Of a DNA stretch of 64,000 bases, positions 16,517 to 24,161 are shown piece after piece. The stretch lies in the NCBI RefSeq assembly GCF_018128925.1, contig NZ_CP067007.1, forward strand, positions 534,164 through 598,163, given 5' to 3'. The position numbers and the translations under genes were made by a program. Source of the DNA: Nitrosopumilus sp. K4. Its GTDB lineage: Archaea; Thermoproteota; Nitrososphaeria; Nitrososphaerales; Nitrosopumilaceae. How positions within the stretch are numbered: the stretch's first letter is position 1; each line of letters starts with the position of its first letter. The notes beneath the pieces are model-generated. The model was not told the DNA's origin. It saw only the letters and a list, made by a program, of their open reading frames with translations, and did not search any database.

Positions 16517-18701
16517 TTTTTGCTTCCTCGTTGGAAAGTTTTGCACATTTGTTTAAAGTAAGTGCTAATAACAACCCTCTGTCTATCAAACTATCTCGAA
16601 GAATGTGTTCGTTTGGAGTTCTATGATCACTTCCGATTGGACCCATCGACCCAATTATTGGTTTATCGTCCATTACGTCACAAATACTGGATGTTGCAAA
16701 GCGGTGTTCTGATTTTATTTTTATTTCAGACTGCTTTGCTAATTTTTGAATTATTAAAAAAAATTGCTCTATATTATCTGTTTTTTCTACAGGCTCTCTT
16801 ACAACATGTTTTAGCAAATGTGTGTCTATTTTAGAATCTGTTTTCTTTTTTGCAATCTTTCTGATTTCTGAATCAAACATTTTCCCTTGTTCTGTGTTTG
16901 CATATCTTGATTCAAGTGACAATCTTCCGTAATCTGGTGCTTTACCAAATGATGTTTTTGCATTAAAATCTGATATCGTAATCCTAGCGTCGTGATGATC
17001 ATGAGAAATTTTTTTCCATGTGATTACTTTTCTACACATTTCAGGTATGACGTCCTTTATAGATTCATCATGTCGTCTAACATGAATCATATCAATTTGG
17101 TATCGTGTTACTCCTGAACAAGATGTGGCGACACCTCCATTTGGAAATCCCCACTTTAGGTCCATGATGTATTTTGAATTTTCCGATATGCTGTGAACAA
17201 GTTTCTTACTATATTTGCCACCTAGAAAGTCATCTGATGTCAATATGATTCCACACTTGATTTTTTTCAGTTTTCTAGAAAATCTCAATGACTGTAGTGC
17301 TGAAATCATAACAGCTATGCCTCCTTTACTCTCTGCAATGCCTGAGCCAAAAAGTCGATTTCCTACCTTGTAAAACGGTGTGAAATCCTTATTGTCATAC
17401 CAAGTATCTAAGTGGCTTAAAAGCAAAACATCATTTTCTTCTGCATTGTGGTTTTTCAGATATATGATATTGCCCACATCAAATTCATGATACACTTGCG
17501 AATTGAATCCTAGATGCTCTAGTCTTTTGGAAATAAACTGACCTAACTTGTTGATGTCTTCTATGTTGGTTATGCTAGAGTTGATGTTTACCATATGTTC
17601 TAACATTTTTTCATTTGATGTTAAATGACTCCTAAGAAAACTTCTGATTATTGTCCTTAATGGTTGTGCTTCTATTTGTTCCTGGGATTCTTCTTGTGGG
17701 TGAAGATAAGATTCCCCAAAATATCTCATTGCGCCTACTTCTAAAATTTTGTTTACTAGTGAATCGTATGTGTATCCTGCAGCTTTTGCTGCATGAAAAT
17801 AAGATCCAGTAACTCCTAAACTTGCCATCGAATTTAATTCTAAAATGTAAACTTTTCCTTCTTCATCCATTCTAATGTCGACTCGAGCGAAATCATTCAA
17901 GCCTAATTTACGAAAAGATTCTAGACAAATCTTCTTGATTTCTTTTTTCTGATCATCTGTTAATTTTGCAGGACAGATTTTGTCCAATGGGCTACTTTTT
18001 TTTTCAGTAATTGTTTGAATCTTGTTTGGATCCCCTCCTAAATCGATTTCTACAATTGGTAAAATCTCTACATTGGAACCGTTTCCTAGCAATCCTACTG
18101 CAAATTCTCTTCCTGGTATGAATTGTTCTACTAGAATATCTTGTGAAAATTTTTCTATCTGTTTTGCAACCGCTTCTCTGAGGTCTTTCCAGTTATCTAC
18201 AACTTCCATTCCCATTGATGTTGATTCCATTTTTGGCTTTACAATCACGGGAAAAATTAGATCTTCATATTGATCATCTGGAGTGGAAAACACCCAAAAA
18301 CCCGGCGTAGGAATATTGTTCTTTTGGAGCACAATTTTTGTCATTACTTTATCTTGTACAACTGCATGTGTTTCAGGGCCTGAACCGACATAAGGTATTC
18401 CTAACATTTCAAGCATTGCTGGAACATGAGTGTAACGGTTTTGTCCTTGAATTCCATATGCCATATTGAATACCATTCCTGGTCTTTCACCTGTAACGAC
18501 TCTTGGCATGAAATCCTTCATCTCGTCAATGAAATTCATTCCTCCTTCGATTATTTTGACAGAGTGTCCTCCTTTTTCTAATGCTTTTGCAACTTTTTCC
18601 ACTGTTTTTGGACTATAGTGTTCTTTTGTCATCATTCCGAAAACATTGATGACATCATTTTCATCAATAGTTTTTTTGTTATACACTATAGCTATTTTCA
18701 A
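16506..18701 (-). CDS. ATP-grasp ligase (D-Ala-D-Ala ligase-like) fused to M20-type peptidase domain
   Basis: A 731-residue two-domain protein from TTG 18701; GTG 18704 is equally possible, and a TATA-like tttttaact about 25 bases upstream fits a leaderless start. Residues 1-330 are an ATP-grasp ligase: YVGSGPETHAVVQDKVMTK, VKPKMESTSMGM, and the magnesium-binding ELNSMASLG. Residues about 360-725 are M20-like: SHLDTWYD, GSGIAESKGGIAV, TSDDFLGG, a lid region and GSDHRTPNEH. In the M20 part the usual Asp of the bridging position is Glu and the usual catalytic Glu-Glu pair reads Asp-Asp. A ligase joined to an amide hydrolase in one chain, in an operon with GGT and FGase, suggests formation and trimming of a peptide-like metabolite. 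The substrate is unknown. Confidence 0.85.
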   Translation of the reverse strand: MKIAIVYNKKTIDENDVINVFGMMTKEHYSPKTVEKVAKALEKGGHSVKIIEGGMNFIDEMKDFMPRVVTGERPGMVFNMAYGIQGQNRYTHVPAMLEMLGIPYVGSGPETHAVVQDKVMTKIVLQKNNIPTPGFWVFSTPDDQYEDLIFPVIVKPKMESTSMGMEVVDNWKDLREAVAKQIEKFSQDILVEQFIPGREFAVGLLGNGSNVEILPIVEIDLGGDPNKIQTITEKKSSPLDKICPAKLTDDQKKEIKKICLESFRKLGLNDFARVDIRMDEEGKVYILELNSMASLGVTGSYFHAAKAAGYTYDSLVNKILEVGAMRYFGESYLHPQEESQEQIEAQPLRTIIRSFLRSHLTSNEKMLEHMVNINSSITNIEDINKLGQFISKRLEHLGFNSQVYHEFDVGNIIYLKNHNAEENDVLLLSHLDTWYDNKDFTPFYKVGNRLFGSGIAESKGGIAVMISALQSLRFSRKLKKIKCGIILTSDDFLGGKYSKKLVHSISENSKYIMDLKWGFPNGGVATSCSGVTRYQIDMIHVRRHDESIKDVIPEMCRKVITWKKISHDHHDARITISDFNAKTSFGKAPDYGRLSLESRYANTEQGKMFDSEIRKIAKKKTDSKIDTHLLKHVVREPVEKTDNIEQFFLIIQKLAKQSEIKIKSEHRFATSSICDVMDDKPIIGSMGPIGSDHRTPNEHILRDSLIDRGLLLALTLNKCAKLSNEEAKNES

Positions 18702-18770
18702 CACAATCAAAAGTTGAAACAAGTTAAAAAACTAATCTGTATACTTGCTTTTTCTATACATTGTCATACA

Positions 18771-19571
18771 CTAGGAAATTTTGAATAATTCTTTTGCATT
18801 TTTGTACATAAATCTGTCGCGGTATTCTTTTTTGATTTTTAATTTTGCAACAAAGTTAAGGTATGAATCCATACTGCTTATTGGCCAGTCTGTTCCGTAG
18901 AGCAAGTATTTTGGTTCTCCTGCATAATTTATCAATTCTGCAACTTTTTCTTTGATCATCTTCTCAAAAAAGTGATCAAAAGAACCTACTACTAATCCTG
19001 AAACATCTGCAAAAACATTTTTGTTTTTGTAAATAACTTCTTGTGCATCTTGAATCCATGGATTTCCTAGATGACACATTACCATTTTTAATTCGGGATT
19101 GTCTACAGCTACTTCGTCAAGATTTAATGGTCTTGCAAAGCGTAATTTTCCTTTTTCAGAATACGTATCACCTGTATGAAACATTACTGGAATACCAAAT
19201 TCGATACATGTGTCATAGACTCTCTGATAACGTTCATCATATGGGTAATAATGTTCATACCCTGAGTATATTTTCAGTGCTTTGATTTTCCCATCCTTGA
19301 TCCATTTTCTATAGTTTCTAAAATCCTCATCAGTGTGATTGTCGATTGTTACGCCAGCAGCAACGCCTAGGTTATCATATTTTTTTATGGAATCAATGAT
19401 TTGTTTTGTTGATGGCCTTTCTGAATTTACTTTGTATGATGATAAAATTATGGCATAATCTACATTATTGCTTATCATTTCTGTTTGGAGCATCTCTAGT
19501 CTTTCCTCTAATGTGGGAATGTTTTGAAGCAATTCGTATTGATTTACATGCACGTGACAATCAATGATCAT
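18771..19571 (-). CDS. Amidohydrolase-family (TIM-barrel) metal-dependent hydrolase
   Basis: A 266-residue protein from ATG 19571. The metal site opens with IIDCHVHVN (HxH), followed by a lysine in KALKIYSGYEH, a histidine in VMFHTGD, another in VMCHLGNP and the final Asp in LYGTDWPISS; this is the order of the amidohydrolase-2 family. Members decarboxylate or hydrolyse small ring compounds, but substrate cannot be read here. The start ATG overlaps the stop of the acetyltransferase gene by four bases (ATGA), so the two are translated from one transcript. Confidence 0.85.
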   Translation of the reverse strand: MIIDCHVHVNQYELLQNIPTLEERLEMLQTEMISNNVDYAIILSSYKVNSERPSTKQIIDSIKKYDNLGVAAGVTIDNHTDEDFRNYRKWIKDGKIKALKIYSGYEHYYPYDERYQRVYDTCIEFGIPVMFHTGDTYSEKGKLRFARPLNLDEVAVDNPELKMVMCHLGNPWIQDAQEVIYKNKNVFADVSGLVVGSFDHFFEKMIKEKVAELINYAGEPKYLLYGTDWPISSMDSYLNFVAKLKIKKEYRDRFMYKNAKELFKIS

Positions 19572-20218
19572 TTCTCTATAAAACGTGGATTTTTCCATTC
19601 AATAAAAGTTGCATAGTTTAATGATCTGGGATCTTTCAAATAGTTGGGAAGAATTTTGATAAATTTAAAGCCATTTCTAAGTTGAAATGATAACACTGGT
19701 TCTTTTATCTCTCTACGTTTGACTTTTTTTACATATTCTGTTGGTGAAAGATCTTTTGCAAAATTACAATAATTAAAGATTCTACCACCAGCAATAATTC
19801 TTCGCAAATTCAATTTTATGGCAAGATCTTTTCTTGCATTGTACAATTTTGTTGCAACTCCTAATCTTCTATAATCTGGATGTGTTGATACATCTGCTCC
19901 ATAAAGAGAATCTCCTTTAGGATTGTGGTTCTTGAACTTGCTATTTCCACATGCTTGTATCCATGTGTGTTCTTTGTATTCTGGTTCAAATTTTACAATC
20001 AAGCTACTGCATGAGCCTATGATTTTTCCGTGGTATTCTGCAACAAATTGCCCTTCAGGAAATATTTTGAGGTGTTCTTTTAGTTGTTCTGGTTTCCAGT
20101 ATACTCCTTCTGCTGCCATTTGGGGAAATGATGCTTTTTGTAATTCTACAATGTATGGAATGTCGTCTAAGGTCATAGTGCGAATTTTTACGGTGCTTTC
20201 ACGAGTTTTACTTGACAT
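19568..20218 (-). CDS. GNAT-family N-acetyltransferase
   Basis: A 216-residue protein. IRTMTLDDIPYIVELQKASFP is a typical GNAT first strand and helix, and DVSTHPDYRRLGVATKLYNARKDLA holds the acetyl-CoA pyrophosphate loop (R-R-x-G-V-A). A short NYCNFAKD segment and a long C-terminal part follow. It overlaps the amidohydrolase gene (ATGA). Joint action, such as acetylation of the product or substrate of the hydrolase, is possible but unproven. Confidence 0.87.
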   Translation of the reverse strand: MSSKTRESTVKIRTMTLDDIPYIVELQKASFPQMAAEGVYWKPEQLKEHLKIFPEGQFVAEYHGKIIGSCSSLIVKFEPEYKEHTWIQACGNSKFKNHNPKGDSLYGADVSTHPDYRRLGVATKLYNARKDLAIKLNLRRIIAGGRIFNYCNFAKDLSPTEYVKKVKRREIKEPVLSFQLRNGFKFIKILPNYLKDPRSLNYATFIEWKNPRFIEK

Positions 20219-20439
20219 ACTTTCACTTGAAATTATTTGTTAATTCAGGATCAAACTTGATACTTTTTTGTTTTATTTTTTTCCTCAACGTTGATAAAAT
20301 TATTTTTATCGTATTTGTTACCTCTTGGAATTCTTATTTATGTGTGAATTCGATATTTTAACTTAGTGCATATCCAATCTTAGATCTTTGTTTTTAAAAT
20401 GAAATCCTTTTAGGATACCTATGGACACAGCAAAACAGA

Positions 20440-20610
20440 TTGGCTGGATATCTGGGAGATTTGTCAACTATGATTGTACATCATTTGGCAAATATGAAAC
20501 CTGAATGTAATGTCTATGAGATTCAAATTAAAAATAAGATGTACTTTACACCTGATTCTTTGGATAATGCAAAGTCAAAGAATTTTACACCTTGTAAGTT
20601 TTGTATCTAA
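20440..20610 (+). CDS. Possible small protein with C-terminal CxxC
   Basis: A 56-residue frame from TTG 20440 to TAA 20608-20610, ending in FTPCKFCI. The composition looks protein-like (YEIQIKNKMYFTPDSLDNAKSKNFTPC). An ATG at 20421 in another frame stops after 27 codons, which raises the question of a frameshift at the 5' end. A shorter version could start at ATG 20470. The gene lies in an otherwise empty 500-base region before the symporter gene. Function unknown; it may be a zinc-binding peptide. Confidence 0.4.
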   Translation: MAGYLGDLSTMIVHHLANMKPECNVYEIQIKNKMYFTPDSLDNAKSKNFTPCKFCI

Positions 20611-20725
20611 AATAGCAATTTTGTATATTTTTTGATTTTTAGAGTTCTAGTTTTGATAAAGTTTAGAACCATGAATGAGAATCAGAAATGTTGTAATATA
20701 GTCTGTAAATTAAAATATTCTTACT

Positions 20726-22060
20726 ATGGATATCGTTTCTTTCAAACATCCTATCCCTCAGATCACCTATCTAGTCAAAAAAAAACTGTGGGCACAAGTA
20801 ATCCTTGCCTTGTTTTTAGGACTTGTTCTGGGTGTTGTCTTGGGTCCAGAGGCAGGATTTGTTGAAAAAGAAACAGCTGAACTAGTGACTGATTGGTTAT
20901 CCATACCTGCCAATCTCTTTCTAAAGGTGATTCAAATGATTATTGTTCCCCTTATTTTTGCATCTATTATTCGCGGTCTTACTTCCTCAGGTAGTCTAGA
21001 ACAATTACAAAAACTTGGCCTTGGTGTTGCAATTTATTTTGTTATTACCACTGCTATTGCCTTAACAATTGGAATCACTGTTGCGACAACAATTGCCCCT
21101 GGAAACTTTATTGATAGTGAACTTATTAGAGAAAGCTTTGATTTGCAGGATGTTGAGGTTATCGAACACACCGAACTTTCACTACATGATATTCCGCAAA
21201 GCATTGTTGGGATAATTCCTAGCAACCCTCTGGCATCATTCATGTCTGGAGAGATGATGAGCATCATTGTCTTTGCGTTGATCGTTGGTGTCTCTATGAT
21301 CACTTTGCCTTCTAAAAGCTCAAAACCTATTCTTGACTTACTGGAGTCTGTCCAAAACATCACCATGAAGGTGGTATCATGGGCCATGCGTTTGGCGCCG
21401 TTTGCCGCATTTGGTTTGATGGCGGGGATTACATCAAAAGTTGGACTGTCTGCACTAACTGGACTAGGAGCTTATATGGTAACTGTGGTTGTAGGGTTGT
21501 TTATCATGATGTTAGTCTACATAATCATTATCAAATTTCTTGCAAAACGACCTTTGTCATCTACACTTGCAATAATGAAAGAACCACAACTGCTAGCATT
21601 TTCAACATCTAGTTCTGCAGCTGTGATGCCCGTATCTATCAAAACAGCTGAAGAAAAGATGAATGTCAAGCCAAAAGTATCTCAATTTGTAATTCCGCTT
21701 GGAGCCACAATTAACATGGATGGGACCGCCTTGTATCAGATCATCGCTGTCTTTTTTTTGGCACAATTATTTGATATCAATTTGGGTTTTACTACCATCA
21801 TTCTCATTTCCTTGACTGCCCTTGCAGCATCCATAGGTGCTCCTTCTGCACCTGGAACTGGAATTGTTATTTTGTCTACTATCTTGATTGCCGCTGGGGT
21901 GCCTCCTGTTGGTGTTGTGCTTTTGCTTGGTGTTGACAGAGTTTTGGATATGACTAGGACCATGGTCAATGTAACTGGGGATTTGACTGCGTGTCTTTTC
22001 TTTGATAGGCGAACTAAAGATAAAGACCTTCCAGAGGTCAAAAAACCTGCGTCTGATTAA
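20726..22060 (+). CDS. Dicarboxylate/amino acid:cation symporter (DAACS family)
   Basis: A 444-residue membrane protein of the glutamate transporter fold. The serine-rich re-entrant loop is SSSAA at residues 295-299, the NMDGT motif at 330-334, and the second re-entrant loop GAPSAPGTG lies about 40 residues later. It takes up aspartate, glutamate or C4-dicarboxylates with sodium or protons. Such a carrier in an ammonia-oxidising archaeon would fit uptake of organic nitrogen or carbon. Substrate cannot be assigned from sequence. It is followed after 28 bases by the rhodanese-like gene on the same strand. Confidence 0.92.
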   Translation: MDIVSFKHPIPQITYLVKKKLWAQVILALFLGLVLGVVLGPEAGFVEKETAELVTDWLSIPANLFLKVIQMIIVPLIFASIIRGLTSSGSLEQLQKLGLGVAIYFVITTAIALTIGITVATTIAPGNFIDSELIRESFDLQDVEVIEHTELSLHDIPQSIVGIIPSNPLASFMSGEMMSIIVFALIVGVSMITLPSKSSKPILDLLESVQNITMKVVSWAMRLAPFAAFGLMAGITSKVGLSALTGLGAYMVTVVVGLFIMMLVYIIIIKFLAKRPLSSTLAIMKEPQLLAFSTSSSAAVMPVSIKTAEEKMNVKPKVSQFVIPLGATINMDGTALYQIIAVFFLAQLFDINLGFTTIILISLTALAASIGAPSAPGTGIVILSTILIAAGVPPVGVVLLLGVDRVLDMTRTMVNVTGDLTACLFFDRRTKDKDLPEVKKPASD

Positions 22061-22088
22061 ACTTTAAACCGTCATTTGTTTTACCACG

Positions 22089-22439
22089 ATGTATCTGATG
22101 TCTGAGGAAAATTCATTTGGTTTAACAGAATTCCAATTGTCTGATTTGTTAAAGACCAATCCTAAAGTCACAATCTGTGATTTAAGAAAGAAAGAAGACT
22201 TTGCAAAAGGCCACATAAAAAAATCCCTTCTTGCCAAATTTGATGAAGAAAAACTACTAGATGTCTCGCAAACCTCTAAAGTTGTTTTGGTGAGTTATGA
22301 TGAAAAACAAGCAAAAGAGATGGCATCTGCATTACGTTCACACGGTTTTGATACGTATTATTTGATTGGAGGTATGAGGAATTGGACCCTTGGACTTTAT
22401 TGCACAAACGTATCTTATGTTGGAACTGGTTATCCGTAG
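22089..22439 (+). CDS. Rhodanese-like domain protein lacking the catalytic cysteine
   Basis: A 116-residue single rhodanese domain: VTICDLRKKEDFAKGHIKKS (the usual D-x-R ... GHI segment) and DTYYLIGGMRNW (the usual end). Where active rhodaneses have the persulphide cysteine (vYCrsG), this reads LVSYDEKQA, so no Cys is present there. It therefore probably binds a partner or anion rather than moving sulphur. The only cysteines are at other positions. The stop is directly followed by the ATG of the next gene, so they are co-translated. Confidence 0.82.
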   Translation: MYLMSEENSFGLTEFQLSDLLKTNPKVTICDLRKKEDFAKGHIKKSLLAKFDEEKLLDVSQTSKVVLVSYDEKQAKEMASALRSHGFDTYYLIGGMRNWTLGLYCTNVSYVGTGYP

Positions 22440-22781
22440 ATGAACATAATCGACTTACATAACCCTAGCAGAATAGATAAAATGCCTGATGCAGTCAAAG
22501 TACTTTTTTCATCAGGGGATTTCAAGCAAGAAGGTTTCACTGTTAAAAAAGTTGAATTGCGACACTATGTTGAAAAAAATAACGATAAACTAGGGCCTTA
22601 TTCTCTAATAACTTCGTTTGTTGAAACTGACAAGGGGACAATCGAGATGCTTTACGATGAAGGATTTCGTGGAGAGGATGCGCTAAACAGAACCGTCACT
22701 TTTTTGGTTTCTAATTTGGGTGTGTCTGGTTTGATTTTACGTGCCCTGATTTCTCTAAAAGAACACCTTGAAAACTCATGA
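22440..22781 (+). CDS. Unknown small protein paired with the rhodanese-like gene
   Basis: A 113-residue protein whose ATG directly follows the previous stop. It appears cytosolic, with an alpha/beta pattern (FTVKKVELRHYVEK, then YSLITSFVETDKGTIEMLYD) and no Cys motif. The tight coupling suggests a joint role with the cysteine-less rhodanese domain, perhaps as a complex. I do not recognise a family. The 3' end overlaps the converging antiporter gene by six bases. Confidence 0.7.
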   Translation: MNIIDLHNPSRIDKMPDAVKVLFSSGDFKQEGFTVKKVELRHYVEKNNDKLGPYSLITSFVETDKGTIEMLYDEGFRGEDALNRTVTFLVSNLGVSGLILRALISLKEHLENS

Positions 22782-23987
22782 TTCTGATTTGAATGAATTT
22801 CTGACTAGGATAGGGGCTATGAATATTGTTGCCATTATGACAAAAATAATTGTAGAATAAATCTCGTCTGAAATAACGCTAAATGTAAGTCCAATTCCTG
22901 CTACGATAAATGCTACTTCTCCTCTTGGGATCATTCCGTACCCTATTCGTAATCCGCTTTGCTTACTCCTCAATAACACAGCTGCTGGAATTCCGCATCC
23001 TGCAATCTTGGAAAATACGCCTACTGCCAAAATCACTCCAAATAATATCCAGTTGATGGATGGTATCAGTGAAACGTCTACATGTGCACCGATTAACGCA
23101 AAAAATAACGGCGCAACGATAATCTTGAGTCTGTCTACAAACCCTCTTACTTGTATGGCAAGTTTTGAGCCTGCTAGACCCATTCCTGCCGCAAATGCTC
23201 CTACGATTGGATTGAGTCCTACACTTGCAGCAATAGCTGCCAAACCAAACGCTGACCCTAAAGCCACTCCTTGTTTTGTAGCTCTTGCTTCAAGTGTTCT
23301 TGGCGAAGTTTGAGCTACTGCATGAACAATCTTTGGTAGTAAATACACTGCGGCAAGCAAAATCAAAAACCAAAATCCTATTTCTGTAACTGTTGTAAAG
23401 ATTACAGATTCAATTGTTGGAATTGTTTTTAATGTTATCAAAGATATTATTGCCGAAAGAATTGCAAGCCCTAACACATCATCTAGTACTGCTGCGTTTA
23501 CCAGGATGTTACCTTCCTTTGATTTCTCTTTTCCTATCTCTTCTAAAATGACAACTGAAATTGCAATACTTGTTGCACTCATCGTTGTCCCAACAATTAT
23601 TGCAACTGTCCATTCAAGTCCCATCCAAATTGAAACGAAATATCCCAAAACAAGTGGGATTACTACTCCGCATATTCCGATTATTGCAGATTTTGGTCCT
23701 GCCTTGATCAAATCATGAAATGTGAAATGAAGTCCCGCTGAAAACAAAATTATGATTCCGGAAATTTGCCACAATCCCATCATCATTGCATTTAGTTCTA
23801 CTATGGGTTTTCCAAAAATTGGTATTACTCCGCCTAATGCAGTGGGGCCTAAAATAATCCCTGCTGCAACAAATCCTATAATTTCTGGAATTTTTAGACG
23901 TGTACATAACTTTCCTAAAAGTAGTGCGGGAATGACCAAAAACAGTACCCCTATGATTGTGGGTACTACATCAAAATCTGACACCAT
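22776..23987 (-). CDS. CPA2-family cation:proton antiporter (Kef/NapA type)
   Basis: A 403-residue membrane protein with about 12 helices. LKIPEIIGFVAAGIILGP and LFSAGLHF are the N-terminal CPA2 marks; NAAVLDDVLGL holds the Asp-Asp pair of the ion-binding site, typical of electrogenic NapA-like exchangers. GMIPRGEVAFIVAGIG is the conserved C-terminal segment. No RCK/TrkA domain is attached, so nucleotide-gated potassium efflux is less likely than sodium/proton exchange. It is divergent from thrS. Confidence 0.9.
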   Translation of the reverse strand: MVSDFDVVPTIIGVLFLVIPALLLGKLCTRLKIPEIIGFVAAGIILGPTALGGVIPIFGKPIVELNAMMMGLWQISGIIILFSAGLHFTFHDLIKAGPKSAIIGICGVVIPLVLGYFVSIWMGLEWTVAIIVGTTMSATSIAISVVILEEIGKEKSKEGNILVNAAVLDDVLGLAILSAIISLITLKTIPTIESVIFTTVTEIGFWFLILLAAVYLLPKIVHAVAQTSPRTLEARATKQGVALGSAFGLAAIAASVGLNPIVGAFAAGMGLAGSKLAIQVRGFVDRLKIIVAPLFFALIGAHVDVSLIPSINWILFGVILAVGVFSKIAGCGIPAAVLLRSKQSGLRIGYGMIPRGEVAFIVAGIGLTFSVISDEIYSTIIFVIMATIFIAPILVRNSFKSES

Positions 23988-24058
23988 TTTTGTTAACTTG
24001 TATTCATTACAAAAAAACGTTAATCTCTATTTACATGTGTGATATTCTTGATCATGGT

Positions 24059-24102
24059 CGTAGTTTGGCTTAAAACCCTGCAGGCTATATGCCTGATCTA
24101 CG
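24059..24102. repeat. Nested inverted repeat upstream of thrS
   Basis: Outer arms cgtag (24059-24063) and ctacg (24098-24102) enclose an inner stem caggc (24081-24085) / gcctg (24091-24095) with loop tatat. The structure lies in the 174-base gap between divergent genes and about 60 bases before the likely leaderless thrS start, so it is probably not in the thrS message. It may be a binding site, a terminator-like element or a small RNA. Stems are short, so this is tentative. Confidence 0.3.
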
Positions 24103-24161
24103 TAAAAATCCCTCAATAAGCAGCCAAAGATTTAATTCAATTATTAATCGAGTTTCAAACT

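Noticed and set aside
16506..18701. Reading the ATP-grasp protein as a cell-wall D-Ala-D-Ala ligase
   Set aside because: Archaea of this group have no murein, and the fusion and operon context point to another substrate.
20281..20320. AT-rich hairpin gataaaa...ttttatc
   Set aside because: Seven A/T-rich pairs with a short loop are expected by chance in this composition; no promoter or terminator context supports it.
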